Shown: positions 1-7,742, counted from the stretch's first letter. The stretch is DNA of 64,000 bases from Blastochloris viridis (GCA_005768725.1 VAFM01000002.1:1-64000), one strand, 5' to 3'. Notes: generated by a model not told the origin, from the letters alone. Translations and numbers: made by a program.

Positions 1-19
1 AAAGGGTACATCAGCTAAG

Positions 20-53
20 TTAAAAAGTGCTGGGGAGCTGTTTTAGCCCGCGC
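20..53. repeat. Partial copy D of dispersed quasi-palindrome
   Basis: The stretch with AAAAAGTGCTGGGGAGCTG followed by TTTTAGCCCGCGCC matches the right arm of the elements at 691-794, 12291-12391 and 52803-52910. Its left half diverges or lies outside the window. Like the other copies it lies just behind the stop codon (61-63) of a leftward gene, in the same orientation. No coding function is seen. Confidence 0.6.
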
Positions 54-60
54 CTTAAAG

Positions 61-573
61 TTAAAGCACTTCAAGAATTCCCTTCTCACCCTCTTTATAC
101 GCATCCTTCGCTTGCATGGCCTGCATCGCCTGCTTCATCTTCTCGATCATCTCATTGGCATCAACAACGGCCTCTTCGCCATCTTTAATGCCCATGGCTT
201 CCTTCAAACGCTTCTGAACTTCATCATTGATAGCCTGCTCCACAGCAGCACGTTGCTCCACCGGCATGGCAGCAAGCTCGTCTTCGCTTACCCCCATTTC
301 GTCCATCACGTCTTCACGCAATTCCTTCATCATCCACTTCCAGTAGCCCTCAATGCCACCAGAGGTCATCTCACGCAGGGCATCCAGGGCATCTTTGGCA
401 CCGGCATCCATGCGGTCATTGTAAAGGCCCGCCGCCTCATCCTTCTTCGGAGTATCGAGCATGGCGATTTTAAAGCCATCCGCGCCACCCGCATCCTTCT
501 TATCCTTGAAAACCGTATCAAGAGCAGTGCCAAGTGCACCTCCCAGTAAACCGACGGCAAGACCTTGCAACAT
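61..573 (-). CDS. Hypothetical helical protein, 170 aa
   Basis: I do not recognise this protein. It opens with a hydrophobic glycine/alanine stretch (about residues 1-18) that could be a weak membrane anchor or signal. A charged, largely helical remainder follows, rich in Asp, Glu, Lys, Met and Ala, with repeated MxQAMQA-like heptads near the C-terminus that suggest a coiled coil. Two ATGs lie 6 bp apart. AAAGGA is 1 nt from the first and 7 nt from the second, so the second (573) is preferred. It is a single gene behind the repeat at 691-794, with copy D of that repeat right after its stop. No function can be assigned. Confidence 0.7.
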   Translation of the reverse strand: MLQGLAVGLLGGALGTALDTVFKDKKDAGGADGFKIAMLDTPKKDEAAGLYNDRMDAGAKDALDALREMTSGGIEGYWKWMMKELREDVMDEMGVSEDELAAMPVEQRAAVEQAINDEVQKRLKEAMGIKDGEEAVVDANEMIEKMKQAMQAMQAKDAYKEGEKGILEVL

Positions 574-690
574 AACCATGTCCTTTCGTTATGCTTTTCC
601 TATGCAAAATCCATACCAATTAACAGATTACGAAGCCCACGCCACAGACAGAAGAATCCGGCGCAAAGCAACGTCTCTATCGGCTCCACA

Positions 691-794
691 CGCGAGGCTA
701 CAAACGCTTCCACGGTGTTTTTTGGCGGGGCGCCGAATACAAACAAAGTATTTCAGCCCCGCCAAAAAGTGCTGTGGGAGTGTTTTAGCCCGCG
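691..794. repeat. Copy A of dispersed quasi-palindrome
   Basis: This 104-bp element folds on itself. Outer arms are CGCGAGGCTACAAACG and TGTTTTAGCCCGCG. The middle arms 719-731 and 756-768 are a perfect 13-bp inverted repeat (TTTTTGGCGGGGC). The inner arms are GAATAC and GTATTTC. Copy C shares all three layers; copy B shares only the outer arms. The stop codon of the ELM1-like gene (785-787) lies inside the right outer arm. There is no T-run after the hairpin, so it is not a standard terminator. Confidence 0.8.
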
Positions 795-1819
795 CATCTC
801 TTCTGCCACTTAGCTCTAACAAATCCGGCCACCATCATCGTATCCATCAAACCAGCCGCCGGTGGTCGTAACGTAAACTTGCCATTCCACCAGCGAACGC
901 GGCCCTGCTTCATCAATGCGGTATAGTAATCGCGCAGTTTCCGTGGCTGAGCCTTTTCATCTCCCCACAGATACACAGGCTTACCGGCGCTGGCAGCCTC
1001 GCTCACCATACTCACACTGTCAGCGGTCACCACCACCGCATCGGCCAAAGCCAGGTAGGCCAGATACGGGTTATCCCGACCCCCTTCGTCAGGAGACCAC
1101 ATGAAGTACTCCAACCCGCTGCTCTTGAGCGTACTCTCCAACGCCTCGGTCACGTCCTTGCCAGTGCGGCGGCTCGTTGTCACAAGCAGGCCCGCACCGT
1201 TCTCTTTAAAGAGCTTGGAAAGTTCCCGGATAAGATTCCGCGCATCCTCCACCTCAAAGCGCGCACGCTTGCTCGTTCCACCCACAAGCACTGCCACTTT
1301 GCTGCCGCGCACATGGCTCAGGCGCTTACGCCAGCGGTCAGCTTCCAGCTGTAATTTTTCGCGGGTGATGCGGTTGGGCGCACCCAGCGTCACCACCACA
1401 TTATCGGCAGCCGGGTAGCGGTCATGCTGTTCCACCGCCACCACATCAAAATCCTTGGCACTCCCGGCTGGGCGCATCAACGCCACGGTAAACAGACGTG
1501 GGTCCGCCTTCTTCAAGGCGCGCACTACGCGACTGATCTGGTAACCCGACGTGATCAGCACATCATAATTCCGCACGTCACGGGCAATCCGGCCATAGTC
1601 CTCATACAGCCAGCTCACCGGCAGCATGCGCAACAACTTGCTGGAATATTTAGGCTTCATCGTCACGATTTCCGGGTCCTTGATCCCCAGCATTTCGGCA
1701 ACCCCAAGGCTACGGTTCTGGGCACCGGTGCGCCCGTCCGAGAACACCAGCACGCGCGCCTTGGCGATATCCTGCATATCCTGCAAATCCATTTCGCCGT
1801 CGCGCCGCAATGCCATCAT
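785..1819 (-). CDS. ELM1-like (mitochondrial fission ELM1 family) protein
   Basis: The 344-aa product matches the ELM1/DUF1022 family of alphaproteobacteria, which has a glycosyltransferase-B-like fold. Visible marks are the N-terminal VLVFSDGRTGAQNRSLGVAE, the central VAVLVGGTSKRARFE, LVTTSRRTGKDV, and the ADAVVVTADSVSMVSEAASAGKPVYL segment near the C-terminus. In bacteria the role is unproven; family members often sit near envelope or lipid genes, as here next to ispA. An ATG pair at 1819 follows AAGGA by about 9 nt. The last two codons and the TAA stop fall inside repeat copy A, so the extreme C-terminus (AG) is repeat-derived. Identification is firm, function is not. Confidence 0.85.
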   Translation of the reverse strand: MMALRRDGEMDLQDMQDIAKARVLVFSDGRTGAQNRSLGVAEMLGIKDPEIVTMKPKYSSKLLRMLPVSWLYEDYGRIARDVRNYDVLITSGYQISRVVRALKKADPRLFTVALMRPAGSAKDFDVVAVEQHDRYPAADNVVVTLGAPNRITREKLQLEADRWRKRLSHVRGSKVAVLVGGTSKRARFEVEDARNLIRELSKLFKENGAGLLVTTSRRTGKDVTEALESTLKSSGLEYFMWSPDEGGRDNPYLAYLALADAVVVTADSVSMVSEAASAGKPVYLWGDEKAQPRKLRDYYTALMKQGRVRWWNGKFTLRPPAAGLMDTMMVAGFVRAKWQKRCAG

Positions 1820-1867
1820 GGTGACGTTCCTTTTTTCTTTTTCTGAAGTTAAGCTGAGTATGGACCG

Positions 1868-2812
1868 CTACTTGTCGCGCGTCACGCAATAACGGGCGAT
1901 AAGGCGCAGCAGGTCAGCCTCAGGCCCAAAGTCCTGAATTTCCGCCAGCGCGCGCTCACACTCTTCCACGGCACGCTTCTGGGCACCTTCAAGGCCAAGC
2001 AGGCTTACAAAGGTGGTCTTGCCCGCTTTGGCATCCTTGCCCGGGGTTTTGCCCAGCACTTCGGCGGTACCGGTAACATCCAGAACATCGTCATAGACTT
2101 GGAAAGCCCGACCGATGGCATCGCCAAACCGCACCATGCGCAAACGCAGGTCATGGTCAGGCGTATGCGCGGCCGCGGCCAGCACCACACCGGCTTCACA
2201 GCAGGCGGTAATGTTCATGCCGGTCTTCAGGTAGTTCATGCGGGCCAGGTCATCTACACCCAGGTTGGTGGGCTTATCCCACTCCCACTGCATGTCCACC
2301 ATCTGTCCCAGCACCATCCCGATGCTCCCACTGCTCCGCGCAAACAATCTGATAATTTCGAGCCTTACAAGAGGATCTTTATGCACGCGCTCACGCGTCA
2401 AAAGCTCATAGGCTCCGGTCTGAAGCCCATCGCTCGCCAGAATCGCCGTCGCCTCATCAAATTGTTTGTGGGCGGTCGGACGACCTCGACGCAAATCATC
2501 ATTGTCCAGGCTCGGCAGGTCATCCTGAATCAGGCTATACGTATGGATCATCTCCATCGCACTCCCCACCCAGTACGCACCGTCGCCTTCATAGCGTCCT
2601 AAGCGAGAGGCCGCGATAACCAGCGCCGGGCGCAAACGCTTGCCACCGGCAAAAGTGCTGTAGCGCATGCACTCCAGTACACGGTCACCATGCTGGCTTT
2701 GCAGGGTCGGAAGCCAGTTATCCAGGCACTCCTCAACCTTGCCAGAAATCGCTTTCAGTTCGGTTTGCAAAACCTGCTGTTCAGCATCGTTCAAAATCAG
2801 ATGACTGTTCAT
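1868..2812 (-). CDS. ispA: Farnesyl/geranyl diphosphate synthase
   Basis: This 314-aa trans-polyprenyl synthetase condenses IPP with allylic diphosphates in the cytosol to give farnesyl diphosphate. It shows the GGKRLRP motif (residues 57-63), the first aspartate-rich motif QDDLPSLDND (96-105), RRGRPTAHKQFDE, and the second aspartate-rich motif YDDVLDVTG (240-248) followed by GKTPGKDAKAGKTTFVSLLG. Length is normal. It starts 2 bp after xseB in the leftward operon glycan genes-xseB-ispA; the xseB-ispA pairing is common in proteobacteria. The usual downstream dxs is absent here and is replaced by the ELM1-like gene. The ATG overlaps nothing and is kept. Confidence 0.95.
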   Translation of the reverse strand: MNSHLILNDAEQQVLQTELKAISGKVEECLDNWLPTLQSQHGDRVLECMRYSTFAGGKRLRPALVIAASRLGRYEGDGAYWVGSAMEMIHTYSLIQDDLPSLDNDDLRRGRPTAHKQFDEATAILASDGLQTGAYELLTRERVHKDPLVRLEIIRLFARSSGSIGMVLGQMVDMQWEWDKPTNLGVDDLARMNYLKTGMNITACCEAGVVLAAAAHTPDHDLRLRMVRFGDAIGRAFQVYDDVLDVTGTAEVLGKTPGKDAKAGKTTFVSLLGLEGAQKRAVEECERALAEIQDFGPEADLLRLIARYCVTRDK

Positions 2813-2814
2813 GA

Positions 2815-3039
2815 TTACTCTCCTACCTGAAACGCCACGGTGTCGCCCTGCGCGTTCATCACCTTTTCAACTTTCATCTCGGCCTGGGCCAACTGCTCCT
2901 TGCACACGGTCACCAGCTTCATGCCTTGCTCAAAGGCTTTCAGCGCTTCGTCCAGAGGCACATCGCCCTGCTCCATGCGGGCTACCAGCTTCTCAAGCTC
3001 GGCCATGTGCTGTTCAAAGGTCGGGGTCTTTTCCGTCAT
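2815..3039 (-). CDS. xseB: Exodeoxyribonuclease VII small subunit
   Basis: The 74-aa helical protein has the family core FEQHMAELEKLVARMEQGDVPLDEALKAFEQGMKLV, quoted here only by its ends: FEQHMAELEKLV and LDEALKAFEQGM. It caps XseA to form the nuclease that degrades single-stranded DNA in both directions. Length is typical. It lies 12 bp behind the glycosyltransferase gene and 2 bp ahead of ispA, so it is surely co-transcribed with ispA. The xseA partner is not in this window. Confidence 0.93.
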   Translation of the reverse strand: MTEKTPTFEQHMAELEKLVARMEQGDVPLDEALKAFEQGMKLVTVCKEQLAQAEMKVEKVMNAQGDTVAFQVGE

Positions 3040-3051
3040 CTCACTTCATCC

Positions 3052-4101
3052 CTATTTGGAAATCTTAGTATAGTAGGCCAGATATTGCCCCACAATCACG
3101 TCTTCGCTGTATTCGCGGTTGAACTTCGCTAACGCACCATTCACCAGATTTGTCTGCAAACCTGTGTCATTCGCCAGTTTCAAAATAGCGTCGCGCAAGG
3201 CGGCACTATCCTCTACCGGCACTTTCAAACCGGTTGCCCCCTCATCTACCAGCATGGCAAGCCCGCCAGTATCAGCCACAATCACCGGCACTTCATGAAT
3301 CCACCCATCCAGACACGTATTGCCAAGCGGCTCATGGCGGCTCGGTGCCAGCCAGATATCCGACGCCGCCGCAAATGGCGTCACACTGTCCTGCCATCCG
3401 GCCCATACCACACGGTCATTCACACCCAGCGTCTTGGCCAGTTCGGTCAATTCCTCGCGCAGAGGGCCTTCGCCCACCAACAACAGCTTAAAATTTTCGG
3501 GCAAATGCGCCAATGCCGTCAAAGCAAGGTCAACGCCTTTCACCTTATGCAAGCGCCCCGCCATCACGCACACCACATCGGTCGGGGCAAACCCCAATTC
3601 CCGGCGTTTGGCGTCACGCACATCTTTCCAGCCTTGTGCAGGTGCCGGAATAAAATTGGAGATCATCGTAACCTTGTCCGCTTGCCAACCATTCGTGCGG
3701 CAGTAGTTGCACAATTCTTCGGTATTACACACAAGGCGCTCCACTTTGCCCCGGTAATACTTCAAATCGTAAAAACCACCCAAGCGCCCCACGGTCGCCC
3801 ACGCACCTTTGGGCACAAAACGGGTCGCGCGGTTCATCCAGCTCATCACCACATGCGGCTGGAACTCTTTAGCGATCCGCCGCACCATGCCGCCAGTACG
3901 CCAGTCGAAAATCCCCCCGAAAGGCACACTTTTGTGCGGCACCCCGGCCTCACGCAGCAAACCCTCCATCCAGCTATCCTTGCGCACCACGGCCAGAACA
4001 TCCACCTCCGGGTGTTTGTTCAGCGCAACTAAAAACCGATACGCAAACATTTCGGCGCCGCCAGGTTTGGCGGCACCGATCATCTGGATGACCTTAATCA
4101 T
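3052..4101 (-). CDS. Glycosyltransferase family 4 (GT-B)
   Basis: A 349-aa GT-B glycosyltransferase. The N-terminal domain opens with VIQMIGAAKPGGAEMFAYRF, typical of GT4 enzymes. The C-terminal domain has VVCVMAGRLHKVKGVDLAL, LLVGEGPLREEL, and the donor-site signature LAPSRHEPLGNTCLDGW with the expected Glu. It likely adds a sugar to lipopolysaccharide or another surface glycan at the inner face of the inner membrane. That reading rests on its neighbour 3 bp upstream, an O-antigen-ligase-like gene. Donor and acceptor sugars cannot be read from the sequence. Confidence 0.88.
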   Translation of the reverse strand: MIKVIQMIGAAKPGGAEMFAYRFLVALNKHPEVDVLAVVRKDSWMEGLLREAGVPHKSVPFGGIFDWRTGGMVRRIAKEFQPHVVMSWMNRATRFVPKGAWATVGRLGGFYDLKYYRGKVERLVCNTEELCNYCRTNGWQADKVTMISNFIPAPAQGWKDVRDAKRRELGFAPTDVVCVMAGRLHKVKGVDLALTALAHLPENFKLLLVGEGPLREELTELAKTLGVNDRVVWAGWQDSVTPFAAASDIWLAPSRHEPLGNTCLDGWIHEVPVIVADTGGLAMLVDEGATGLKVPVEDSAALRDAILKLANDTGLQTNLVNGALAKFNREYSEDVIVGQYLAYYTKISK

Positions 4102-4104
4102 AAA

Positions 4105-5376
4105 CTAGCGTCCGTGGGCGCCGGGCTTCACAACGACCGAGGCACGACGACGCTTCTTCAATTCGCTGCCACCCCACCCGGCACGCCAGCCCAGCATGGT
4201 GGAAACGATCAGGAAGGTCAGCCACCAGCCGTTAAAGATGCTGGTATTGGCAAGGCCGGTCACCAAAAAGGCGATAAAGCTGGCAAACGCCGCCACACCA
4301 TAAAGGTTGCCTTTGGCATAACCGTAAAAGCGCCACAGAATCAGTCCCAGCAAGGTAAACAGAGCCACAGCACCTACAATACCGCCTTCCACCAGAATTT
4401 GCAGAATCCAGTTATGCGGGTGCAGGTCAATCGCTCCGGGCATATTGCGGTAGTTCATTACACCAGCCCCAAACAGCGGGTTGACGAGGAAACTCTCCCA
4501 CGCCTGTGCCCATACCTCACCACGCCCACTCAGCATGCCACGGGCCGAAACTTCGGATTCATCCATGATCAGAATACGGTTGGACACAAATTCCCATCCA
4601 GCTGCCAGCGTATAAAGGCCAACACCTAAAGCCACCAATGCCAGACCGGCCAGCCAGTGCTTTTTATGGATAACCAGCCCATGGTAACGGCTGGCCATAC
4701 CCAAAAATACGAACAGACCAACGGCCAAACCAACCCATCCGGCGCGCCCACCGCAGGTGATGGCAACAACCAGACCAAATGCAGCCGCATACGGCGCAAT
4801 GCGGATGGCAAAAGGCTCACCTTCGCGGCTTTTCACGGTCAGGCGGGCCCATACAAAGGGCAGAATGACCGCCAGAATCCCGCTCATAAAGTTCAACCGG
4901 TAGGGCGTCAGCGCCTTGTCGGCACCATGCAGGGCTCCGCTCAGGCGCGGCTCATGGGCCAGCGCATCAATAAGTGCAAGGCCGCATACGGCCATGGTGG
5001 CAATCGCCAGTACTTTCAACAGAAGCTCAAGGTGGCGGCCCGGCATCTCACGCAGGGTAATGAACAGACTGGCTGCCCCTAGAGAGAACAACGCCACCTG
5101 CCCCCACTGCTCCAGTGCATACAGCGGGTTGGGGCCCATGGCCACGCCCGGCATAAGGGCGGCCAGTAAAACGATAACCGCCAGCGTGGTGCGGCTGTTC
5201 AGCAAAAGCTTAACGGTCGCCCGCAGGCTTTCATCCTTGGTCGCCATCAGGCCTGTAATGATACCCAGCACCAGCAGGCCGAACATCAGGCTTTTCCCAA
5301 ACAGCATAGAAGGCAGGGAAAGCCCGATCAGCACGGCGCTGGCGCGCCATAAAATGTGTTTATCTTCTTGCAGCAT
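4105..5376 (-). CDS. O-antigen ligase / polymerase family membrane protein
   Basis: A 423-aa polytopic protein with roughly ten or more hydrophobic segments and the Wzy_C/WaaL-type loop AGVMNYRNMPGAIDLHPHNWILQILVEGG, given by its key part DLHPHNWILQILVEGG (about residues 315-330). The His-x-His-Asn pattern is diagnostic for O-antigen ligases. These join polysaccharide to lipid A-core at the periplasmic face. A basic tail (KKRRR) follows the last segment. It is first in the leftward glycan operon, and the next gene starts 3 bp after its stop. No strong ribosome-binding site precedes the ATG. Polymerase versus ligase cannot be decided by eye. Confidence 0.85.
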   Translation of the reverse strand: MLQEDKHILWRASAVLIGLSLPSMLFGKSLMFGLLVLGIITGLMATKDESLRATVKLLLNSRTTLAVIVLLAALMPGVAMGPNPLYALEQWGQVALFSLGAASLFITLREMPGRHLELLLKVLAIATMAVCGLALIDALAHEPRLSGALHGADKALTPYRLNFMSGILAVILPFVWARLTVKSREGEPFAIRIAPYAAAFGLVVAITCGGRAGWVGLAVGLFVFLGMASRYHGLVIHKKHWLAGLALVALGVGLYTLAAGWEFVSNRILIMDESEVSARGMLSGRGEVWAQAWESFLVNPLFGAGVMNYRNMPGAIDLHPHNWILQILVEGGIVGAVALFTLLGLILWRFYGYAKGNLYGVAAFASFIAFLVTGLANTSIFNGWWLTFLIVSTMLGWRAGWGGSELKKRRRASVVVKPGAHGR

Positions 5377-5447
5377 GGCGGCACTTTAACCCAAGGGCAG
5401 CGCCTTACACCAGCCAAATCATGTTGCGTTCGCCAAAAAAAGCGGCC

Positions 5448-5477
5448 TTGACATCACTACGCCCTCCCCGCCACAAT
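5448..5477 (+). promoter_or_regulatory. Candidate promoter for glycyl-tRNA synthetase leader
   Basis: A perfect -35 TTGACA (5448-5453) is followed after 18 bp by CACAAT (5472-5477). The predicted start point, about 5484, coincides with the ATG of the short glycine-rich ORF, so that ORF may be translated from a leaderless mRNA. Confidence 0.5.
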
Positions 5478-5483
5478 TCGGGT

Positions 5484-5540
5484 ATGAATCAACCTATCGC
5501 CCACTTCTTTATCATCGGCGGCCTTGGTGGCGGGCGTTAG
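5484..5540 (+). CDS. Glycine-rich leader peptide (putative)
   Basis: This 18-codon ORF encodes MNQPIAHFFIIGGLGGGR. Five of its last seven sense codons are glycine codons (GGC, GGC, GGT, GGC, GGG). It lies 68 bp upstream of the glycyl-tRNA synthetase gene in the same direction and downstream of a good promoter. The layout copies classical amino-acid-specific attenuation leaders, in which ribosome stalling at codons for the scarce amino acid controls downstream transcription. The last Gly codons and the stop form one arm of the hairpin at 5531-5544. No Shine-Dalgarno is seen; translation may be leaderless. It is a prediction from codon content and position alone. Confidence 0.5.
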   Translation: MNQPIAHFFIIGGLGGGR

Positions 5541-5544
5541 CCCG
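5531..5544 (+). promoter_or_regulatory. Hairpin overlapping leader stop codon
   Basis: CGGGC-GTTA-GCCCG is a perfect 5-bp stem with a 4-base loop, followed by TCTTTGTGT, a weak T-rich tail. It overlaps the final glycine codons and stop of the leader ORF, so a paused ribosome would mask it. It could be an attenuator or a pause hairpin. Confidence 0.4.
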
Positions 5545-5608
5545 TCTTTGTGTATTCCCATTCTCTGTTAAATCCACTACAAACTACCTGTTAAGGAAAG
5601 CTATTTTC

Positions 5609-6988
5609 ATGCCCGCAAAAGATATGTCCGAACTCGTCAGCCTCTGCCAGCGACGCGGCTTCATTTTCCAGTCCGCCGATATTTATGGCGGTATGAAAGG
5701 CCTGTACGACTTCGGCCCGCTGGGTGTCGAGCTGAAGAACAACATCAAGCGCAGCTGGTGGAGCAGCATGGTGTACGAGCGCGACGACGTCGAAGGCATC
5801 GACGCCGCCATCATCGGCCCGTCTGTCACGTTCGAGCAATCCGGCCACGCCGCCACCTTCAACGACCCCCTCACCGAATGCCGCGAATGCAAAGCCCGCA
5901 TGCGGACGGATAAAATGAAGGACCCGACGGTCTGCGAAAACTGCGGCAGCAAAAACCTGATGGAACCGCGCGCGTTCAACATGATGTTCAAAACGCAATA
6001 CGGCCCCACCGAAGACAGCGGCTCGGTCGCCTACCTGCGCCCGGAAACCGCCCAGCACATTTTCATGAACTTCAAGAACGTGCTGGATACAACGTCCCGC
6101 AAACTGCCCTTCGGTATCGCCCAGATCGGTAAAGCCTTCCGTAACGAGATCATCGCCCGCAACTTCGTGTTCCGCGTACGGGAGTTCGAGCAGATGGAAC
6201 TGGAATTCTTCGTGAACCCCGGCGAAGACGAAAAGTGGCACGAGTACTGGCTGGAAGCCCGCCTGAAGTGGTGGGAATCGGTCGGCGTTCCGCGCGAAAA
6301 GATCAAGGTGGTAGATGTCGCGAAAGACGACCTCGCCCACTACTCCAAGCGCACGTTCGACCTCGAGTACGAATACCCCCATGGCTACGACGAAGTGGAA
6401 GGTATCGCCAACCGTACCGACTACGACCTCGGTAACCACACCAAGCACCAGGCCGATCTCAACCTGACCGCCCACGTGCACGAGAACACCCGCTCCAACG
6501 CCCGCCTGGCAGTGCAAGATCTTGAAGCGAAGAAGTGGGTCGTCCCCTACGTGATCGAGCCGTCCGCCGGTCTGGAACGCGCCTTCTTGGCCATCCTGAA
6601 CGAGGCCTACACTGAAGAAACCCTTCCCGCCAAAGAAGGCAAAGAAGCCGAAACCCGCACGGTGCTGAAGTTCAAACCGCATCTGGCCCCCATCAAAGCC
6701 GCGGTCATTCCGTTGGCTAAAAACAAGCCGGAACTGGTCAATTTGGCCCGCGGCATCAAGGCCGACCTGCAAAAGCTGGGTCTGGGCCGCGTGATCTTCG
6801 AAGACACCGGTAACGTCGGTAAGGCCTACCGCAAGCACGATGAAATCGGCACGCCGCTGTGCGTCACGGTCGACTTCGACAGTCTGGAAGACAACGCCGT
6901 CACCGTCCGTAACCGCGACACCATGGAGCAGGAACGCATCCAGATCGCCTACCTCTCCGCCTACCTGCGCAAGTTCTACACCCTGTAA
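5609..6988 (+). CDS. glyQS: Glycyl-tRNA synthetase, single-chain class II type
   Basis: A 459-aa class II synthetase of the homodimeric (alpha2) type, which charges tRNA-Gly with glycine in the cytosol. Two CxxC pairs (CREC and CENC, about residues 91-113) form a zinc-knuckle insert. Class II motifs are seen at RPETAQHIFMNFKNVL, at AFRNEIIARNFVFRVREFEQ (motif 2), and at EPSAGLERAFLAIL (motif 3). A C-terminal anticodon-binding domain follows (about 340-459). Most alphaproteobacteria use the unrelated two-gene glyQ/glyS enzyme, so this type stands out here. The start follows AAGGAAAGCTATTTTC. A glycine-rich leader lies upstream and a strong terminator follows. Confidence 0.95.
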   Translation: MPAKDMSELVSLCQRRGFIFQSADIYGGMKGLYDFGPLGVELKNNIKRSWWSSMVYERDDVEGIDAAIIGPSVTFEQSGHAATFNDPLTECRECKARMRTDKMKDPTVCENCGSKNLMEPRAFNMMFKTQYGPTEDSGSVAYLRPETAQHIFMNFKNVLDTTSRKLPFGIAQIGKAFRNEIIARNFVFRVREFEQMELEFFVNPGEDEKWHEYWLEARLKWWESVGVPREKIKVVDVAKDDLAHYSKRTFDLEYEYPHGYDEVEGIANRTDYDLGNHTKHQADLNLTAHVHENTRSNARLAVQDLEAKKWVVPYVIEPSAGLERAFLAILNEAYTEETLPAKEGKEAETRTVLKFKPHLAPIKAAVIPLAKNKPELVNLARGIKADLQKLGLGRVIFEDTGNVGKAYRKHDEIGTPLCVTVDFDSLEDNAVTVRNRDTMEQERIQIAYLSAYLRKFYTL

Positions 6989-7009
6989 AACCGCGCAAAC
7001 CCTAAAACA

Positions 7010-7039
7010 AAAAGCCGCAGGATGTACCTGCGGCTTTTT
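7010..7039. terminator. Bidirectional terminator
   Basis: AAAAGCCGCAGG and CCTGCGGCTTTTT form a stem around ATGTA. It ends glyQS on the plus strand and the XRE gene on the minus strand. Confidence 0.9.
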
Positions 7040-7054
7040 GCCACCCATAAAGTG

Positions 7055-7660
7055 TTATTCGCTATCGGTATCGTTGGCGAGAGCCTTGACCAAAGCCAGA
7101 ACCTTTGCCCGTACCGTGGGGTCACCGATCGTAAGGAATGCCTTATTCAAAGCAATTCCTTCACCCGAAGCGATGAAGTCCGTCATCGCCTTCATGTCCG
7201 AAGACACTTCCGCCGCCGAGGCATCCGGAGCACTTTCGAAGAAGTACGAAACCGAGACCTGCAGAATACGTGCGATAGCCTGCAAGCGGCTGGCGCCGAC
7301 GCGGTTGGTGCCCTTCTCGTATTTCTGGATCTGCTGGAACGTAATGCCCAGCTGTTCACCCAGTGCACCTTGGCTTAGGCCGAGCATGGTGCGGCGCATC
7401 CGGATACGGCTTCCAACATGGATGTCGATGGGGTTCGGAGACTTTACGTTCTTCATCACCATCTTTTCCTCTACTTGGACGGCCGCTGGCGAAACGTTTG
7501 CCGGAACAGTCGCAGTTGCGGCAACAAGTCGGGGTCGCCCCCGCTTGGAAGGCGCACCTCCACCGCCAGCACGGTCTACGACCATGTCATTTGCAACGAC
7601 AACAGCCGAAACCCGCACACGAGACATACGCGCCAACTGGCGAGTAACACGATTACCCAT
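7055..7660 (-). CDS. XRE-family transcriptional regulator
   Basis: The 201-aa product carries a Cro/CI-type helix-turn-helix (IRMRRTMLGLSQGALGEQLG through QKYEKGTNRVGASRLQAIAR) followed by an ILQVSVSYFFE tail. This is the standard form of the abundant alphaproteobacterial XRE regulators. Ahead of it is an unusual basic stretch of about 80 residues with an AT-hook-like KRGRPRL core. The ATG at 7660 has AAGGA 9 nt upstream. A second good start exists inside (MKNVKSPNPIDIHVG, preceded by GAGGAAAAG), which would give the short standard form. DNA target and ligand are unknown. An 8-bp inverted repeat (7695-7702 and 7735-7742) upstream may be its operator. Confidence 0.85.
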   Translation of the reverse strand: MGNRVTRQLARMSRVRVSAVVVANDMVVDRAGGGGAPSKRGRPRLVAATATVPANVSPAAVQVEEKMVMKNVKSPNPIDIHVGSRIRMRRTMLGLSQGALGEQLGITFQQIQKYEKGTNRVGASRLQAIARILQVSVSYFFESAPDASAAEVSSDMKAMTDFIASGEGIALNKAFLTIGDPTVRAKVLALVKALANDTDSE

Positions 7661-7694
7661 ATGTTCTTTTCCTTGTGAGAATCCCCGTAATCTC

Positions 7695-7742
7695 GCCTCC
7701 CAAAACGGGATGTCAGTGTTCAAAAAACAAAAAATGGGAGGC
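7695..7742. promoter_or_regulatory. Inverted repeat upstream of XRE gene
   Basis: GCCTCCCA (7695-7702) and TGGGAGGC (7735-7742) are perfect inverted copies 32 bp apart, 35-80 bp upstream of the regulator start. They could be an autoregulatory operator or a leader hairpin. Confidence 0.35.

Noticed and set aside
5591..7048. 485-aa open frame opposite glyQS
   Set aside because: It mirrors the synthetase on the other strand; low-complexity valine/glycine runs and no RBS mark it as a shadow of a GC-rich gene.
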